Under the pieces are notes generated by a model. That model was not told the DNA's origin. It saw only the letters and a program-made list of their open reading frames with translations, and searched no databases. From RPQJ01 sp035691185 (GTDB lineage Bacteria > Pseudomonadota > Gammaproteobacteria > Steroidobacterales > Steroidobacteraceae), in NCBI GenBank assembly GCA_035691185.1, contig DASSJN010000176.1, positions 1-23,217 on the forward strand: a stretch of 23,217 bases of DNA, written 5' to 3'. A program made the translations under genes and the position numbers. Each line of letters starts with the position of its first letter. Position 1 is the stretch's first letter. Of this stretch, positions 1-7,075 are shown piece by piece.

Positions 1-199
1 CAATCGCCTGCTTGAAGCGGCGCGCGACGTCCGGGTAGTCGCTGTCGTAGTCGTAGCTGTAGAGCGGCAGTTCCCCGATCGGGATTTCCCGCAGCGTGAG
101 CTCCGGCGGAGCGAGCTTCGTCAGCGCCGTGGCGAGTTTGCGATTGATCGAGCCCTTTGCCAGGCTACCCACCAGGTAGCCCACCATGTATGCGTCCAT
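1..199 (-). CDS. NADPH-dependent FMN reductase family protein, partial (N-terminus only)
   Basis: Only the first 66 codons are inside the window; the 3' end runs off the left edge. The protein starts MDAYMVGYLVGSLAKGSINR and continues with a segment rich in Tyr and Asp (LPLYSYDYDSDYPDVARRF). The GSLAKGSINRKLA stretch at about residues 11-23 matches the phosphate-binding loop of the flavodoxin-like NADPH-dependent FMN reductase family, which includes chromate and quinone reductases such as YieF/ChrR. These enzymes bind FMN and reduce flavin, quinones or metal oxyanions in the cytoplasm. The ATG at 197-199 is preceded by a GGAG about 8 bases upstream, which supports this start. The gene lies downstream of gyrB on the same strand after a 139-base gap, so it is probably its own unit. 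The substrate cannot be predicted. Confidence 0.8.
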   Translation of the reverse strand, partial: MDAYMVGYLVGSLAKGSINRKLATALTKLAPPELTLREIPIGELPLYSYDYDSDYPDVARRFKQAI

Positions 200-306
200 G
201 CTCTTGCTCCATTCCCTGATCGCGGTGCGCGCAACATCATCCGGCTTTCCTTCGGCGGCGGATGCAGGATAACGGCGGGAAGCGGGTCGTGGGCTGGTCG
301 AATGCG

Positions 307-327
307 GGCGGCGTGACCAACGCCGCC
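307..327 (-). terminator. Possible weak terminator hairpin downstream of gyrB
   Basis: An 8-bp perfect stem, GGCGGCGT paired with ACGCCGCC around a 5-base loop, begins 12 bases beyond the gyrB stop codon. No T-run follows on the minus strand, so it may be only an RNA-stabilising stem rather than an intrinsic terminator. The rest of the 200-338 gap shows the GGAG of the next gene and nothing else recognisable. Confidence 0.35.
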
Positions 328-338
328 GGTGGCACCGG

Positions 339-2747
339 TCACACGTCCAGGTTCGACACCAGCAGCGCGTTGCGCTCGATGAACTCGCGCCGCGGCTCGA
401 CCTCGTCGCCCATCAGCGTCGAGAACAGCTCGTTCGCCGCGTGCGCGTCCTCGATGCGGACCTGCACCAGCCGGCGCGTCTCGGGGTTGATGGTCGTGTC
501 CCAGAGCTGGTTCGGGTTCATCTCGCCGAGGCCCTTGTAGCGCTGGATCGTCTGGCCGCGGCGCGCTTCGTCGAGCAACCAGTTGATCGCGTCGCGGAAC
601 GTCGCGACTTCCTGCTTGTTCTCGCCGCGGCGGATCGTCGCGCCGGGACCGAACAGGCCGACGAGGGTGCGCGCCAGGTCCGCGATGCGGCGGTACTCGT
701 TCGAATTGAAGAACTCGCGATGCAGGTGCTTCTCGACGGCGAGGCCGTGCTCGACCCGGGTGACCACCAGATGCGCCGGCGTGCCCGGTTGCAGCGTCAC
801 GGTGTAGTGCCGCCCCGCGACCGGGACCGCGTTGAGCATGGCCTGGAGCTGGGCCCCCCAAGTGAGCAGCTTGTCGGAGTCCTCGCGGTCGGCCGGCGCG
901 ATCTCCGGGAGGTGCAGCATCTGCTCGAGCACGTGCAGGTCGTACCGCCGCGGCGAACGGCGGACGACGTTCTGGAAGTCCAGGTACTTGCGCGCGAGCG
1001 CCTCGAGCGCGGGCGGCGCCATTGGCTCCGCATGCGCGTTGACCAGCAGCTGCGCGCCTTCGAGCGCGGACCTGAGCAGCATCTGGTTGAGCTCGACGTC
1101 GTCCTTCACATAGGTCTCGGTCTTGCCCTTCTTGACCTTGTACAGCGGAGGCTGCGCGATATAGACGTGCCCGCGCTCGATCAGCTCGGGGATCTGCCTG
1201 TAGAAGAAAGTTAACAAAAGCGTACGAATGTGGCTCCCATCCACGTCCGCGTCCGTCATTATCAAGATCCTGTGATAGCGCAGCTTGGTGAGGTCGAGCT
1301 CGTCCTTGCCGATGCCGCAGCCGAGTGCCGTGATCAGCGTGCCCACCTCGGCCGACGACAGCATCTTGTCGAAGCGCGCCCGCTCTACGTTCAGGATCTT
1401 GCCCTTCAGCGGCAGGATGGCCTGGGTGCGACGGTCCCGGCCCTGCTTGGCGGACCCGCCTGCGGAGTCGCCCTCGACGATGAAGAGCTCGGACAGGGCC
1501 GGGTCCTTCTCCTGGCAATCGGCGAGCTTGCCGGGCAGCCCGGCGATGTCGAGCGCGCCCTTGCGCCGCGTGAGTTCGCGCGCCTTGCGTGCCGCCTCGC
1601 GTGCACGCGCCGCGTCGATGATCTTGTTGACGATGCCCTTCGCCTGCGCCGGGTTCTCGAGCAGGAACTCGCCGAGCTTCTCGCTCGCGACCGACTCGAC
1701 GACGGCCTTCACTTCCGACGAGACGAGCTTGTCCTTGGTCTGCGACGAGAACTTCGGGTCGGCCAGTTTCACGGACAAGACGGCCGTGAGGCCCTCGCGC
1801 GCGTCGTCGCCGGTCGTCGGCACCTTGTCCTTCTTGTTCGCGAGCTCTCGTTCGATGTAGTCGTTGAGCGTGCGAGTCAGCGCGCCGCGGAAGCCGGCCA
1901 GGTGCGTGCCGCCGTCCTTCTGTGGAATGTTGTTCGTGAAGCAGTACACCGTCTCGGCGTACGAATCGTTCCACTGCAGCGCGATCTCGACCCCGACGCC
2001 GTCGCGGTCGACCCTGAACCAGAAAATTGATTCGTGAATCGAAGTTTTGCTTCGATTGAGGTACCGCACGAACTCGCGGATGCCGCCTTCGTGATGGAAA
2101 CCTTCCCGTCGGTCGTCGCGCTCGTCGATCAGCTCGATCCGGACGCCGGAGTTGAGGAACGACAATTCCCGCAACCGTTTCTGCAGGATCTCGTACTCGA
2201 ACTCGATGTTCGTGAAGATCTGGTCGCTGGGCTTGAAGCGAATGGTCGTGCCGCGCTGGTCGCTCGTGCCGGCGACGGCCAGCGGTGCCACCGGATCGCC
2301 GAGCCGATACTCCTGCTCATAGCGTTTGCCATCGCGGTGGATCGTCAGGTGCAGCGTCTCGGACAGTGCGTTCACGACGGACACGCCGACGCCGTGGAGG
2401 CCGCCGGAGACCTTGTACGAGGCGTCGTCGAATTTCCCACCGGCGTGTAGGACAGTGAGAATCACCTCCGCCGCCGAACGGCCCTCCTCCGGATGGATAT
2501 CCACAGGAATTCCACGGCCGTTGTCCGAGACGGTCACGGACTGGTCGGCGTGGATCGTGACGACGATGTCGGTGCAGAACCCGGCCAGCGCTTCGTCGAT
2601 CGAGTTGTCCAGCACCTCGAACACCATGTGGTGCAGGCCGGTGCCGTCATCGGTGTCGCCGATGTACATCCCGGGGCGTTTGCGGACCGCGTCAAGGCCT
2701 TTTAAGACTTTGATTTTGCTGGAGTCGTAGACGTCCGCAGAACTCAT
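339..2747 (-). CDS. gyrB: DNA gyrase subunit B
   Basis: GyrB is the ATPase subunit of DNA gyrase, which with GyrA introduces negative supercoils into DNA. The 802-aa protein matches the usual gammaproteobacterial length (E. coli 804). The N-terminal GHKL ATPase has the catalytic Glu and Mg-binding Asn (E44 and N48 in VFEVLDNSIDEALAG), DNGRGIP at 75-81 and the GGLHGVGVSVVNALS loop near 115-129. The TOPRIM domain carries EGDSAGG at 425-431 and the metal-binding Asp pair in DADVDGSH at 499-506. The C-terminal signature YKGLGEMNPNQLW is intact. The ATG at 2745-2747 follows the recF stop by 28 bases, so gyrB is very likely co-transcribed with dnaN and recF. The Shine-Dalgarno before it is poor. 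Nothing is missing. Confidence 0.98.
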   Translation of the reverse strand: MSSADVYDSSKIKVLKGLDAVRKRPGMYIGDTDDGTGLHHMVFEVLDNSIDEALAGFCTDIVVTIHADQSVTVSDNGRGIPVDIHPEEGRSAAEVILTVLHAGGKFDDASYKVSGGLHGVGVSVVNALSETLHLTIHRDGKRYEQEYRLGDPVAPLAVAGTSDQRGTTIRFKPSDQIFTNIEFEYEILQKRLRELSFLNSGVRIELIDERDDRREGFHHEGGIREFVRYLNRSKTSIHESIFWFRVDRDGVGVEIALQWNDSYAETVYCFTNNIPQKDGGTHLAGFRGALTRTLNDYIERELANKKDKVPTTGDDAREGLTAVLSVKLADPKFSSQTKDKLVSSEVKAVVESVASEKLGEFLLENPAQAKGIVNKIIDAARAREAARKARELTRRKGALDIAGLPGKLADCQEKDPALSELFIVEGDSAGGSAKQGRDRRTQAILPLKGKILNVERARFDKMLSSAEVGTLITALGCGIGKDELDLTKLRYHRILIMTDADVDGSHIRTLLLTFFYRQIPELIERGHVYIAQPPLYKVKKGKTETYVKDDVELNQMLLRSALEGAQLLVNAHAEPMAPPALEALARKYLDFQNVVRRSPRRYDLHVLEQMLHLPEIAPADREDSDKLLTWGAQLQAMLNAVPVAGRHYTVTLQPGTPAHLVVTRVEHGLAVEKHLHREFFNSNEYRRIADLARTLVGLFGPGATIRRGENKQEVATFRDAINWLLDEARRGQTIQRYKGLGEMNPNQLWDTTINPETRRLVQVRIEDAHAANELFSTLMGDEVEPRREFIERNALLVSNLDV

Positions 2748-2775
2748 GGGATTCCAGGTTTGAGGGGACGCGGGA

Positions 2776-3852
2776 TTATATCAGACGGGTGAATTTGCCG
2801 TGTTCCACGTGGAACCTTTGTGCCGTCGGGAGGCTTTCGAAGGCCGTCACGAACGGGTCCAGGGCGGTCACGAAGAGCTGCGCGGGCAGCTCGACGATCA
2901 GGGAAACGAGCCGCTCCAGGTTGCTTGCGTCGAGCTCCGCCGCAGGATCATCCACAAGTAGCGCCGATGTAGGACTGCCGAGCGACGCGTCGCACTGGAG
3001 CTGTCCGAGGAGCATCGCTGCCGCGGTCAGTTTCTGCTGCCCGCGCGAGACGTGGTGCCGGGGCAGATCGGCCCCGACGCGTATCCCGAGGTCGGCCCGG
3101 TGCGGCCCCGCGTGCGTGATGCCCCGTTCCCGGTCACGGGGCCAGGCCTCCTCGACGGCCGTGGCCAAGTTCACCCCGTGGGCCCAGCCGTCGCTCAGCG
3201 ACAACGTTACGGGGACTCCAAGCAGTCGCTCGCCGGTCGCCGCGACCGCTGGCTGCAGGGACTCGAAGTAGTCGCGCCGGGACGCGGCCAGCGCCTGCCC
3301 GGCCTCGATCAGCTCCGGATCCCACGCGCGTACCTCGGCGTCCGTCGAGCCGGCTTTGAGCGCCGCGTTGCGCTGCCTCAGGGCCCGTTGATAGCGACGC
3401 CACCGGTCGACGAAGCCTGGTTCCACGTGGAACACGCCCCAGTCCAGAAAGCGGCGCCGCTCCTGGGGTCCTTCCTCGACCAACCGGTGGACTTCAGGAT
3501 CGATCGCTTGAACCGGCAGCACGGTGGCCAGCTCAGCGAGGCCTCCAATGCGATGCCCGCCCGCCCGCGCCTCGAATCCATCTCTGCCATAACGAATGCC
3601 CACAGGCCGACCGCCGCCCGTTGTCAGGCTCAGACGTCCGGCCACCAGAAGCTCCCGCGCGCCCTTCCGAATCAGCGTTTCGTTACGCGGAGTTCGAAAT
3701 GAGCGCCCGCGCCCGAGGAAAAAAACCGCCTCGAGCAGGCTGGTCTTGCCCGACGCGTTGGGTCCACTGATCAGGTTGCAGCGGCCATCGAACTCAAGCT
3801 CCGCGGATGCGATGCATCGGAAGTCGCGGACCTCAAAATGCCGAAGACTCAT
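2776..3852 (-). CDS. recF: DNA replication and repair protein RecF
   Basis: RecF is an ABC/SMC-like ATPase that loads RecA onto gapped DNA through the RecFOR pathway. The 358-aa protein has Walker A GPNASGKT at residues 30-37, an ABC signature-type SRGQQKL, and a Walker B with D-loop (LLVDDPAAELDASN) near the C-terminus, in the family's usual order and length. It lies between dnaN and gyrB as in most bacteria, in the same direction. Two parS-type palindromes fall within its reading frame, at 3419-3434 and 2801-2816, and both encode Phe-His-Val-Glu (VFHVEPG and RFHVEHGK). The start at 3850-3852 (MSLRHFEVRDFRCI) fits the family N-terminus. Confidence 0.97.
   Translation of the reverse strand: MSLRHFEVRDFRCIASAELEFDGRCNLISGPNASGKTSLLEAVFFLGRGRSFRTPRNETLIRKGARELLVAGRLSLTTGGGRPVGIRYGRDGFEARAGGHRIGGLAELATVLPVQAIDPEVHRLVEEGPQERRRFLDWGVFHVEPGFVDRWRRYQRALRQRNAALKAGSTDAEVRAWDPELIEAGQALAASRRDYFESLQPAVAATGERLLGVPVTLSLSDGWAHGVNLATAVEEAWPRDRERGITHAGPHRADLGIRVGADLPRHHVSRGQQKLTAAAMLLGQLQCDASLGSPTSALLVDDPAAELDASNLERLVSLIVELPAQLFVTALDPFVTAFESLPTAQRFHVEHGKFTRLI
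2801..2816. promoter_or_regulatory. parS centromere site 1 (within the recF 3' end)
   Basis: TGTTCCACGTGGAACC, with a perfect 14-base palindromic core GTTCCACGTGGAAC. It matches the ParB-binding parS consensus and the form reported for Pseudomonas chromosomes. It lies inside the last codons of recF. The parA and parB genes are not in this window. Confidence 0.88.
3419..3434. promoter_or_regulatory. parS centromere site 2 (inside recF)
   Basis: GGTTCCACGTGGAACA, the exact reverse complement of the site at 2801-2816, with the same 14-base palindromic core GTTCCACGTGGAAC. It lies in the middle of recF, in frame with residues VFHVEP. An identical 16-base sequence recurring about 600 bases away in a coding region is not expected by chance. 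Confidence 0.88.
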
Positions 3853-3899
3853 GGGTGGAGGGTGTGGGCCGTACCCCGTGCACGTAGCGTCACTGGCGC

Positions 3900-3915
3900 T
3901 GTTCCACGTGAAACA
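3900..3915. promoter_or_regulatory. parS centromere site 3 (recF-dnaN intergenic)
   Basis: TGTTCCACGTGAAACA is a full 16-base match to the classical parS consensus TGTTNCACGTGAAACA defined in Bacillus. It lies in the 117-base gap upstream of recF. A further CACGTG half-match follows at 3919-3924 but lacks the flanking bases. Confidence 0.93.
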
Positions 3916-3942
3916 TCCACGTGACCGGACCCGCCGCCGGCA

Positions 3943-3961
3943 CCTCTCCCTTCCGGAGAGG
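3943..3961. repeat. CCTCTCC/GGAGAGG inverted repeat, copy 1
   Basis: A perfect 7-bp stem with a 5-base loop begins 9 bases beyond the dnaN stop, between dnaN and recF. The same half-sites recur near 9401-9423, 12531-12627 and 19928-19954, so this is one copy of a dispersed REP-like intergenic element. It has no T-run. It could act as an mRNA stem between the two genes, but that is inference. Confidence 0.6.
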
Positions 3962-3969
3962 CGGAGACA

Positions 3970-5070
3970 TCACAGCCGCATCGGCATCACGACATAGCGC
4001 GCCGACCCGTCCTGGGCGGATCGGATCAGGCAACTGCTGTTGCCATCGGTCAATCCGACCTGCACCTCGGCACCGTCCACGGCGGCCAGGGCGTCCAGCA
4101 GGTAATTGACGTTGAAGCCAATTTCGAGTTCCTCACCCTCGTAGCTGACCTCGACCTCTTCCTCGGCCTCTTCCTGCTCGGGATTGTGCGCCTGGATCAC
4201 GAGCGCGTTCGGCTTCAGGGCGAAGCGAATGCCCCGATACTTCTCGTTGGAGAGGATCGCCGCCCTTTGCAGCGCCTGCCGCAGGTCATCGCGCACCGCA
4301 CCGATCACGCGCGGAGGATTATTGGGGATCACCCGCCCGTATTCGGGGAACCTGCCGTCTATAAGCTTCGAAGTGAAACGAATTTCGCCGATCTGGACGC
4401 GAAGATGATTCGATCCGATCGAGACCGCCAGATTCTGATCTTCGTTGCCAAGGATCCGCTGCAACTCCAGCACGCCTTTGCGCGGCACGATGACCTGTTG
4501 CCCCGGTTTGCCGCCCTGCGGGAGATCGATCTCGCACAATGCGAGACGATGGCCGTCAGTTGCGACTGCTCGGAGCAATTTAGCCGACGTTTCCAGCAGA
4601 AGGCCGTTGAGGTAGTACCGGACGTCCTGTTGCGCCATCGAGAAGTGGGTCTTTTCGAGCAGTCGACGGAAATCCTTCTGCGGCAGCTCGAGCGTCTGCT
4701 CCGCGTTGATCTCCTCGACCGTCGGAAACTCCGCCGCGGGCAGGGTCGACAGCGTGAACCGGCTCTTGCGCGCGCGCACCAGCATGCGCTCGCCCTCGAG
4801 CGTCAGCGTGATCTCCGCTCCTTCCGGCAGCGCCCGGCAGATGTCGAGAAGCTTGCGTCCCGGCACCGTGATCTCGCCGCCGCGCTGGACGTCGACGTCG
4901 GATGTCGCGACCAGTTCCACCTCGAGATCCGTTGCCGTGATCGAAAGCTTGCCTCCCTTCGCCGACAACAGGATGTTCGCGAGGATCGGCATCGTCTGCT
5001 TGCGCTCGACGACACCGATGACGGCCTGCAGCGGACTCAGAATCGCTTCGCGCTTCGCGATGATCTTCAT
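3970..5070 (-). CDS. dnaN: DNA polymerase III beta subunit (sliding clamp)
   Basis: DnaN is the ring-shaped dimer that tethers DNA polymerase III to the template. With the ATG at 5068-5070 (MKIIAKREAILSPLQAV) the protein is 366 aa, exactly the E. coli length. Family landmarks are present: LPAAEFP, FSMAQQDVRYYLNG, VATDGHRLA, VPRKGVLELQR, FTSKLIDGRFPEY, and the C-terminal YVVMPMRL that ends typical clamps. A longer reading frame starting at 5124 would add 18 residues not found in the family and would cover origin-type sequence, so it was not used. The gene is downstream of dnaA on the same strand and upstream of recF. Confidence 0.97.
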   Translation of the reverse strand: MKIIAKREAILSPLQAVIGVVERKQTMPILANILLSAKGGKLSITATDLEVELVATSDVDVQRGGEITVPGRKLLDICRALPEGAEITLTLEGERMLVRARKSRFTLSTLPAAEFPTVEEINAEQTLELPQKDFRRLLEKTHFSMAQQDVRYYLNGLLLETSAKLLRAVATDGHRLALCEIDLPQGGKPGQQVIVPRKGVLELQRILGNEDQNLAVSIGSNHLRVQIGEIRFTSKLIDGRFPEYGRVIPNNPPRVIGAVRDDLRQALQRAAILSNEKYRGIRFALKPNALVIQAHNPEQEEAEEEVEVSYEGEELEIGFNVNYLLDALAAVDGAEVQVGLTDGNSSCLIRSAQDGSARYVVMPMRL

Positions 5071-5134
5071 CTTCTTAATCTCGAGATCTTTATATAAGAG
5101 TTCTGTTGTTATGACTTTTAGCACAGGCCCAGTC

Positions 5135-5143
5135 TGTGCAAAA
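5135..5143 (-). promoter_or_regulatory. DnaA-box-like site
   Basis: On the minus strand it reads TTTTGCACA, one mismatch from the consensus TTATNCACA. It lies in the candidate origin beside the AT-rich block. Confidence 0.5.
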
Positions 5144-5256
5144 CCTCAGATTCCCCAGTGGCGACGGATGCTTGCGGTGCCCGCTACGTGACTGTGAAAG
5201 TCTGTGGCGCCTGTCCGAAGCCTGTGCACGAAATGTGGAGCACTGCGTCCACATTT

Positions 5257-5265
5257 TCATCCACA
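5257..5265 (+). promoter_or_regulatory. DnaA-box-like site
   Basis: TCATCCACA is one mismatch from TTATCCACA. It lies 12 bases beyond the dnaA stop codon, within a short run of CCACA/TGTGG motifs at 5234-5265. Confidence 0.5.
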
Positions 5266-5276
5266 GCTTCTTCCCA

Positions 5277-6695
5277 TCAACCCGCAAGGGTTCTCAACAG
5301 GTTCGAGTAGTCCTCGTTCAGACGCTGCTGCGAATCGCGCAGCTCCTTCACGACGCGGCATGCGTGCAGCACCGTGGTGTGGTCGCGCCCGCCGAACGCG
5401 TCGCCGATCTCCGGCAGGCTGTGATTCGTGAGTTCCTTCGCGAGCGCCATCGCCATCTGCCGCGGCCGCGTGATCGAACGACTGCGGCGCCGCGAGAGCA
5501 GGTCGGCGACGCGGATCTTGTAGTACTCGGCCACCGTTTTCTGGATGTTCTCGATCGTGACCAGGCGCTCCTGCAGTGCGAGCAGGTCCTTCAGCGCTTC
5601 CTTCGCGAAATCCAGCGTGATCGGCCGTCCCGTGAACTGCGAGTTCGCGATCACGCGTCGCATCGCGCCCTCGAGTTCGCGCACGTTCGAGCGGATGCGC
5701 TTGGCGACGAAGAACGCGACTTCCTCGGGCAATTCGACGCCGCCCTGCGAGGCCTTGCTCATCAGGATCGCGACGCAGGTCTCGAGCTCGGGCGGCTCGA
5801 TCGCGACCGTGAGCCCCCAGCCGAAGCGCGACTTCAGTCGCTCCTCGAGGCCTTCGACTTCCTTCGGGTAGCGATCGCAGGTCAGGATGACCTGCTGCTG
5901 TCCCTCGAGCAGCGCGTTGAAGGTGTGGAAGAACTCTTCCTGCGAACGTTCCTTGCCGGCGAAGAACTGGATGTCGTCGATCAGCAGCGCGTCGAGCGTG
6001 CGGTACGCCTGCTTGAACTCGTTGATCGTGTTGTGCTGGAGCGCGCGCACCATGTCGCCGACGAACCGCTCCGAGTGCACGTACGCGACCTTCGCGTCGC
6101 GGTTCTTCGCGCGGACCTGGTTGCCGATCGCGTGCATGAGGTGCGTCTTGCCGAGCCCGACGCCGCCGTAGATGAACAGCGGGTTGTACGCACGGCCCGG
6201 ATTCTCGGCGACCTGCACGGCCGCGGCCCGCGCGAGCTGGTTGCTCTTGCCTTCGACGAAATTGGCAAACGTGAAATCCGGGTTCAGCCGGCCGCCGAAC
6301 GGCGGCAGCGGTTCGGGCGCCGGACGACGTGGCTGCGCGGTTGCGTCGACGGACACGGCCGCAGCGGGCAAGCCAGGGCGAGCGAAACTGCGGGCCTGCG
6401 AGGGGAGGGCGATGCCATCCATCACGGGCGCCGGCGTGGGCGCGGGGAGGCGACGCGAGCCGATTTCCACGACCACCTGCGGCGCCGGGGCGGGCACGAT
6501 CTCGTCCACGAGTTCGCCGATCCTGGCCGCGCAGTTCTGGTTCACCCAGTCGACGACGTAGCGATTCGGGGCGAGCAGCCGCAGCCGGCTGCCGTCCTCG
6601 ACGGCCTGCAAGGGCCGAATCCAGGTGTTGAACGCCTGTTCCGGGAGTTCCGCCTCCAGGCGACGGAGGCACTGATGCCAGAGCGAAATCTCCAC
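5277..6695 (-). CDS. dnaA: Chromosomal replication initiator protein DnaA
   Basis: DnaA is the AAA+ ATPase that binds DnaA boxes and opens oriC. The GTG at 6693-6695 gives 472 aa (E. coli 467) and begins VEISLWHQCLRRLEAELPEQ, aligning with domain I of E. coli (SLSLWQQCLARLQDELP). The frame stays open upstream to an ATG at 6950, but those 85 residues do not resemble the family and overlap rpmH and its promoter, so GTG was chosen. A Pro/Ala-rich linker (domain II) covers about residues 65-135. Walker A GGVGLGKTH lies at 177-185, and Walker B is LLIDDIQFF. The C-terminal box-binding signature GGRDHTTVLHACR is intact. The gene diverges from rpmH across a 207-base promoter region. Confidence 0.96.
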   Translation of the reverse strand: MEISLWHQCLRRLEAELPEQAFNTWIRPLQAVEDGSRLRLLAPNRYVVDWVNQNCAARIGELVDEIVPAPAPQVVVEIGSRRLPAPTPAPVMDGIALPSQARSFARPGLPAAAVSVDATAQPRRPAPEPLPPFGGRLNPDFTFANFVEGKSNQLARAAAVQVAENPGRAYNPLFIYGGVGLGKTHLMHAIGNQVRAKNRDAKVAYVHSERFVGDMVRALQHNTINEFKQAYRTLDALLIDDIQFFAGKERSQEEFFHTFNALLEGQQQVILTCDRYPKEVEGLEERLKSRFGWGLTVAIEPPELETCVAILMSKASQGGVELPEEVAFFVAKRIRSNVRELEGAMRRVIANSQFTGRPITLDFAKEALKDLLALQERLVTIENIQKTVAEYYKIRVADLLSRRRSRSITRPRQMAMALAKELTNHSLPEIGDAFGGRDHTTVLHACRVVKELRDSQQRLNEDYSNLLRTLAG

Positions 6696-6771
6696 GACCG
6701 GCGGACCTGCGACGGGCTCTCGGGGGGTGACGAACGGGAAAGGGGCGGGGAGTGTATACCGGCCCCTCGCC

Positions 6772-6780
6772 TGTGGATAT
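6772..6780 (-). promoter_or_regulatory. DnaA-box-like site upstream of dnaA
   Basis: On the minus strand it reads ATATCCACA, one mismatch from TTATCCACA, 77 bases upstream of the dnaA GTG and just before the rpmH -35 element. A TATACA that could serve as a dnaA -10 lies about 15 bases closer to the gene, so the site could mediate DnaA autoregulation. That role is inferred from dnaA genes in general. Confidence 0.45.
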
Positions 6781-6793
6781 CTCTGGTTTCGGT

Positions 6794-6822
6794 TGACTCC
6801 CCGCAGGTCGGTGCGTATCCTT
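6794..6822 (+). promoter_or_regulatory. Sigma70-type promoter for rpmH
   Basis: TTGACT at 6794-6799 and TATCCT at 6817-6822 are separated by exactly 17 bases, a near-consensus -35/-10 pair. The start codon of rpmH is 80 bases beyond the -10. This is the only strong promoter-like pair I can see in the dnaA-rpmH gap, and it fits the high expression expected of a ribosomal protein gene. Confidence 0.72.
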
Positions 6823-6902
6823 TCGCCCCCTTTGACGACCAGTGCATGTTGTTGTTTCTGGTCTCGTTTTATCGCCCAGAACATCGCACGGCGGACTCGA
6901 AC

Positions 6903-7037
6903 ATGAAGCGCCCCTTTCAACCCAGCAACCTGCACCGCAAGCGCGTCCACGGTTTCCGCGCGCGCATGGCGACCAAGGGTGGTCGTCTCGTCCTGAGCCG
7001 TCGCCGCGCCAAGGGCCGCAAGCGCCTCGCGGTCTGA
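6903..7037 (+). CDS. rpmH: 50S ribosomal protein L34
   Basis: The 44-aa, highly basic protein MKRPFQPSNLHRKRVHGFRA... ending in RRRAKGRKRLAV is the canonical L34 sequence: the KRPFQPS start, HGFRARMATKGGR centre and RRRAKGR tail are all diagnostic. L34 is a small protein of the large ribosomal subunit that contacts 23S rRNA. It is the first gene of the rpmH-rnpA-yidD-yidC-mnmE series and has a clear promoter at 6794-6822. Confidence 0.98.
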   Translation: MKRPFQPSNLHRKRVHGFRARMATKGGRLVLSRRRAKGRKRLAV

Positions 7038-7075
7038 TCGTTCGCACGATCCTGACCGACCGCACGTCGTCCGGC

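Larger units (their letters stand above)
5071..5276. other. Candidate chromosomal replication origin (oriC), dnaN-dnaA intergenic region
   Basis: This 206-base non-coding region between dnaA and dnaN contains an AT-rich block (about 5074-5120) in an otherwise very GC-rich window. Within it, GATCTTTATATAA at 5085-5097 resembles the GATCT-starting 13-mers of the E. coli unwinding element. The dnaA-proximal part holds several TNNTNCACA-like sites: one-mismatch DnaA boxes at 5135-5143 and 5257-5265, and two-mismatch candidates at 5223-5231 and 5234-5242. The origin is known to lie next to dnaA in many gammaproteobacteria such as Pseudomonas, sometimes on the rpmH side as well. The region must also hold the promoter for dnaN if one exists; none is clear. 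Confidence 0.65.

Noticed and set aside
121..1974. 617-codon open frame antisense to gyrB
   Set aside because: It is Arg/Ala/Gly-rich, matches no family and overlaps a certain gyrB; long antisense frames are expected in very GC-rich DNA.
3916..3925. Fourth parS next to site 3
   Set aside because: Only the central CCACGTGA is present; the flanking TGTT and AACA arms are missing.
5071..5124. Longer dnaN starting at 5124
   Set aside because: It adds 18 residues absent from the family and covers the AT-rich origin-like block; the start at 5070 gives the exact family length.
6696..6950. Longer dnaA starting from the ATG at 6950
   Set aside because: The extra 85 residues do not resemble DnaA and would overlap rpmH and its promoter.
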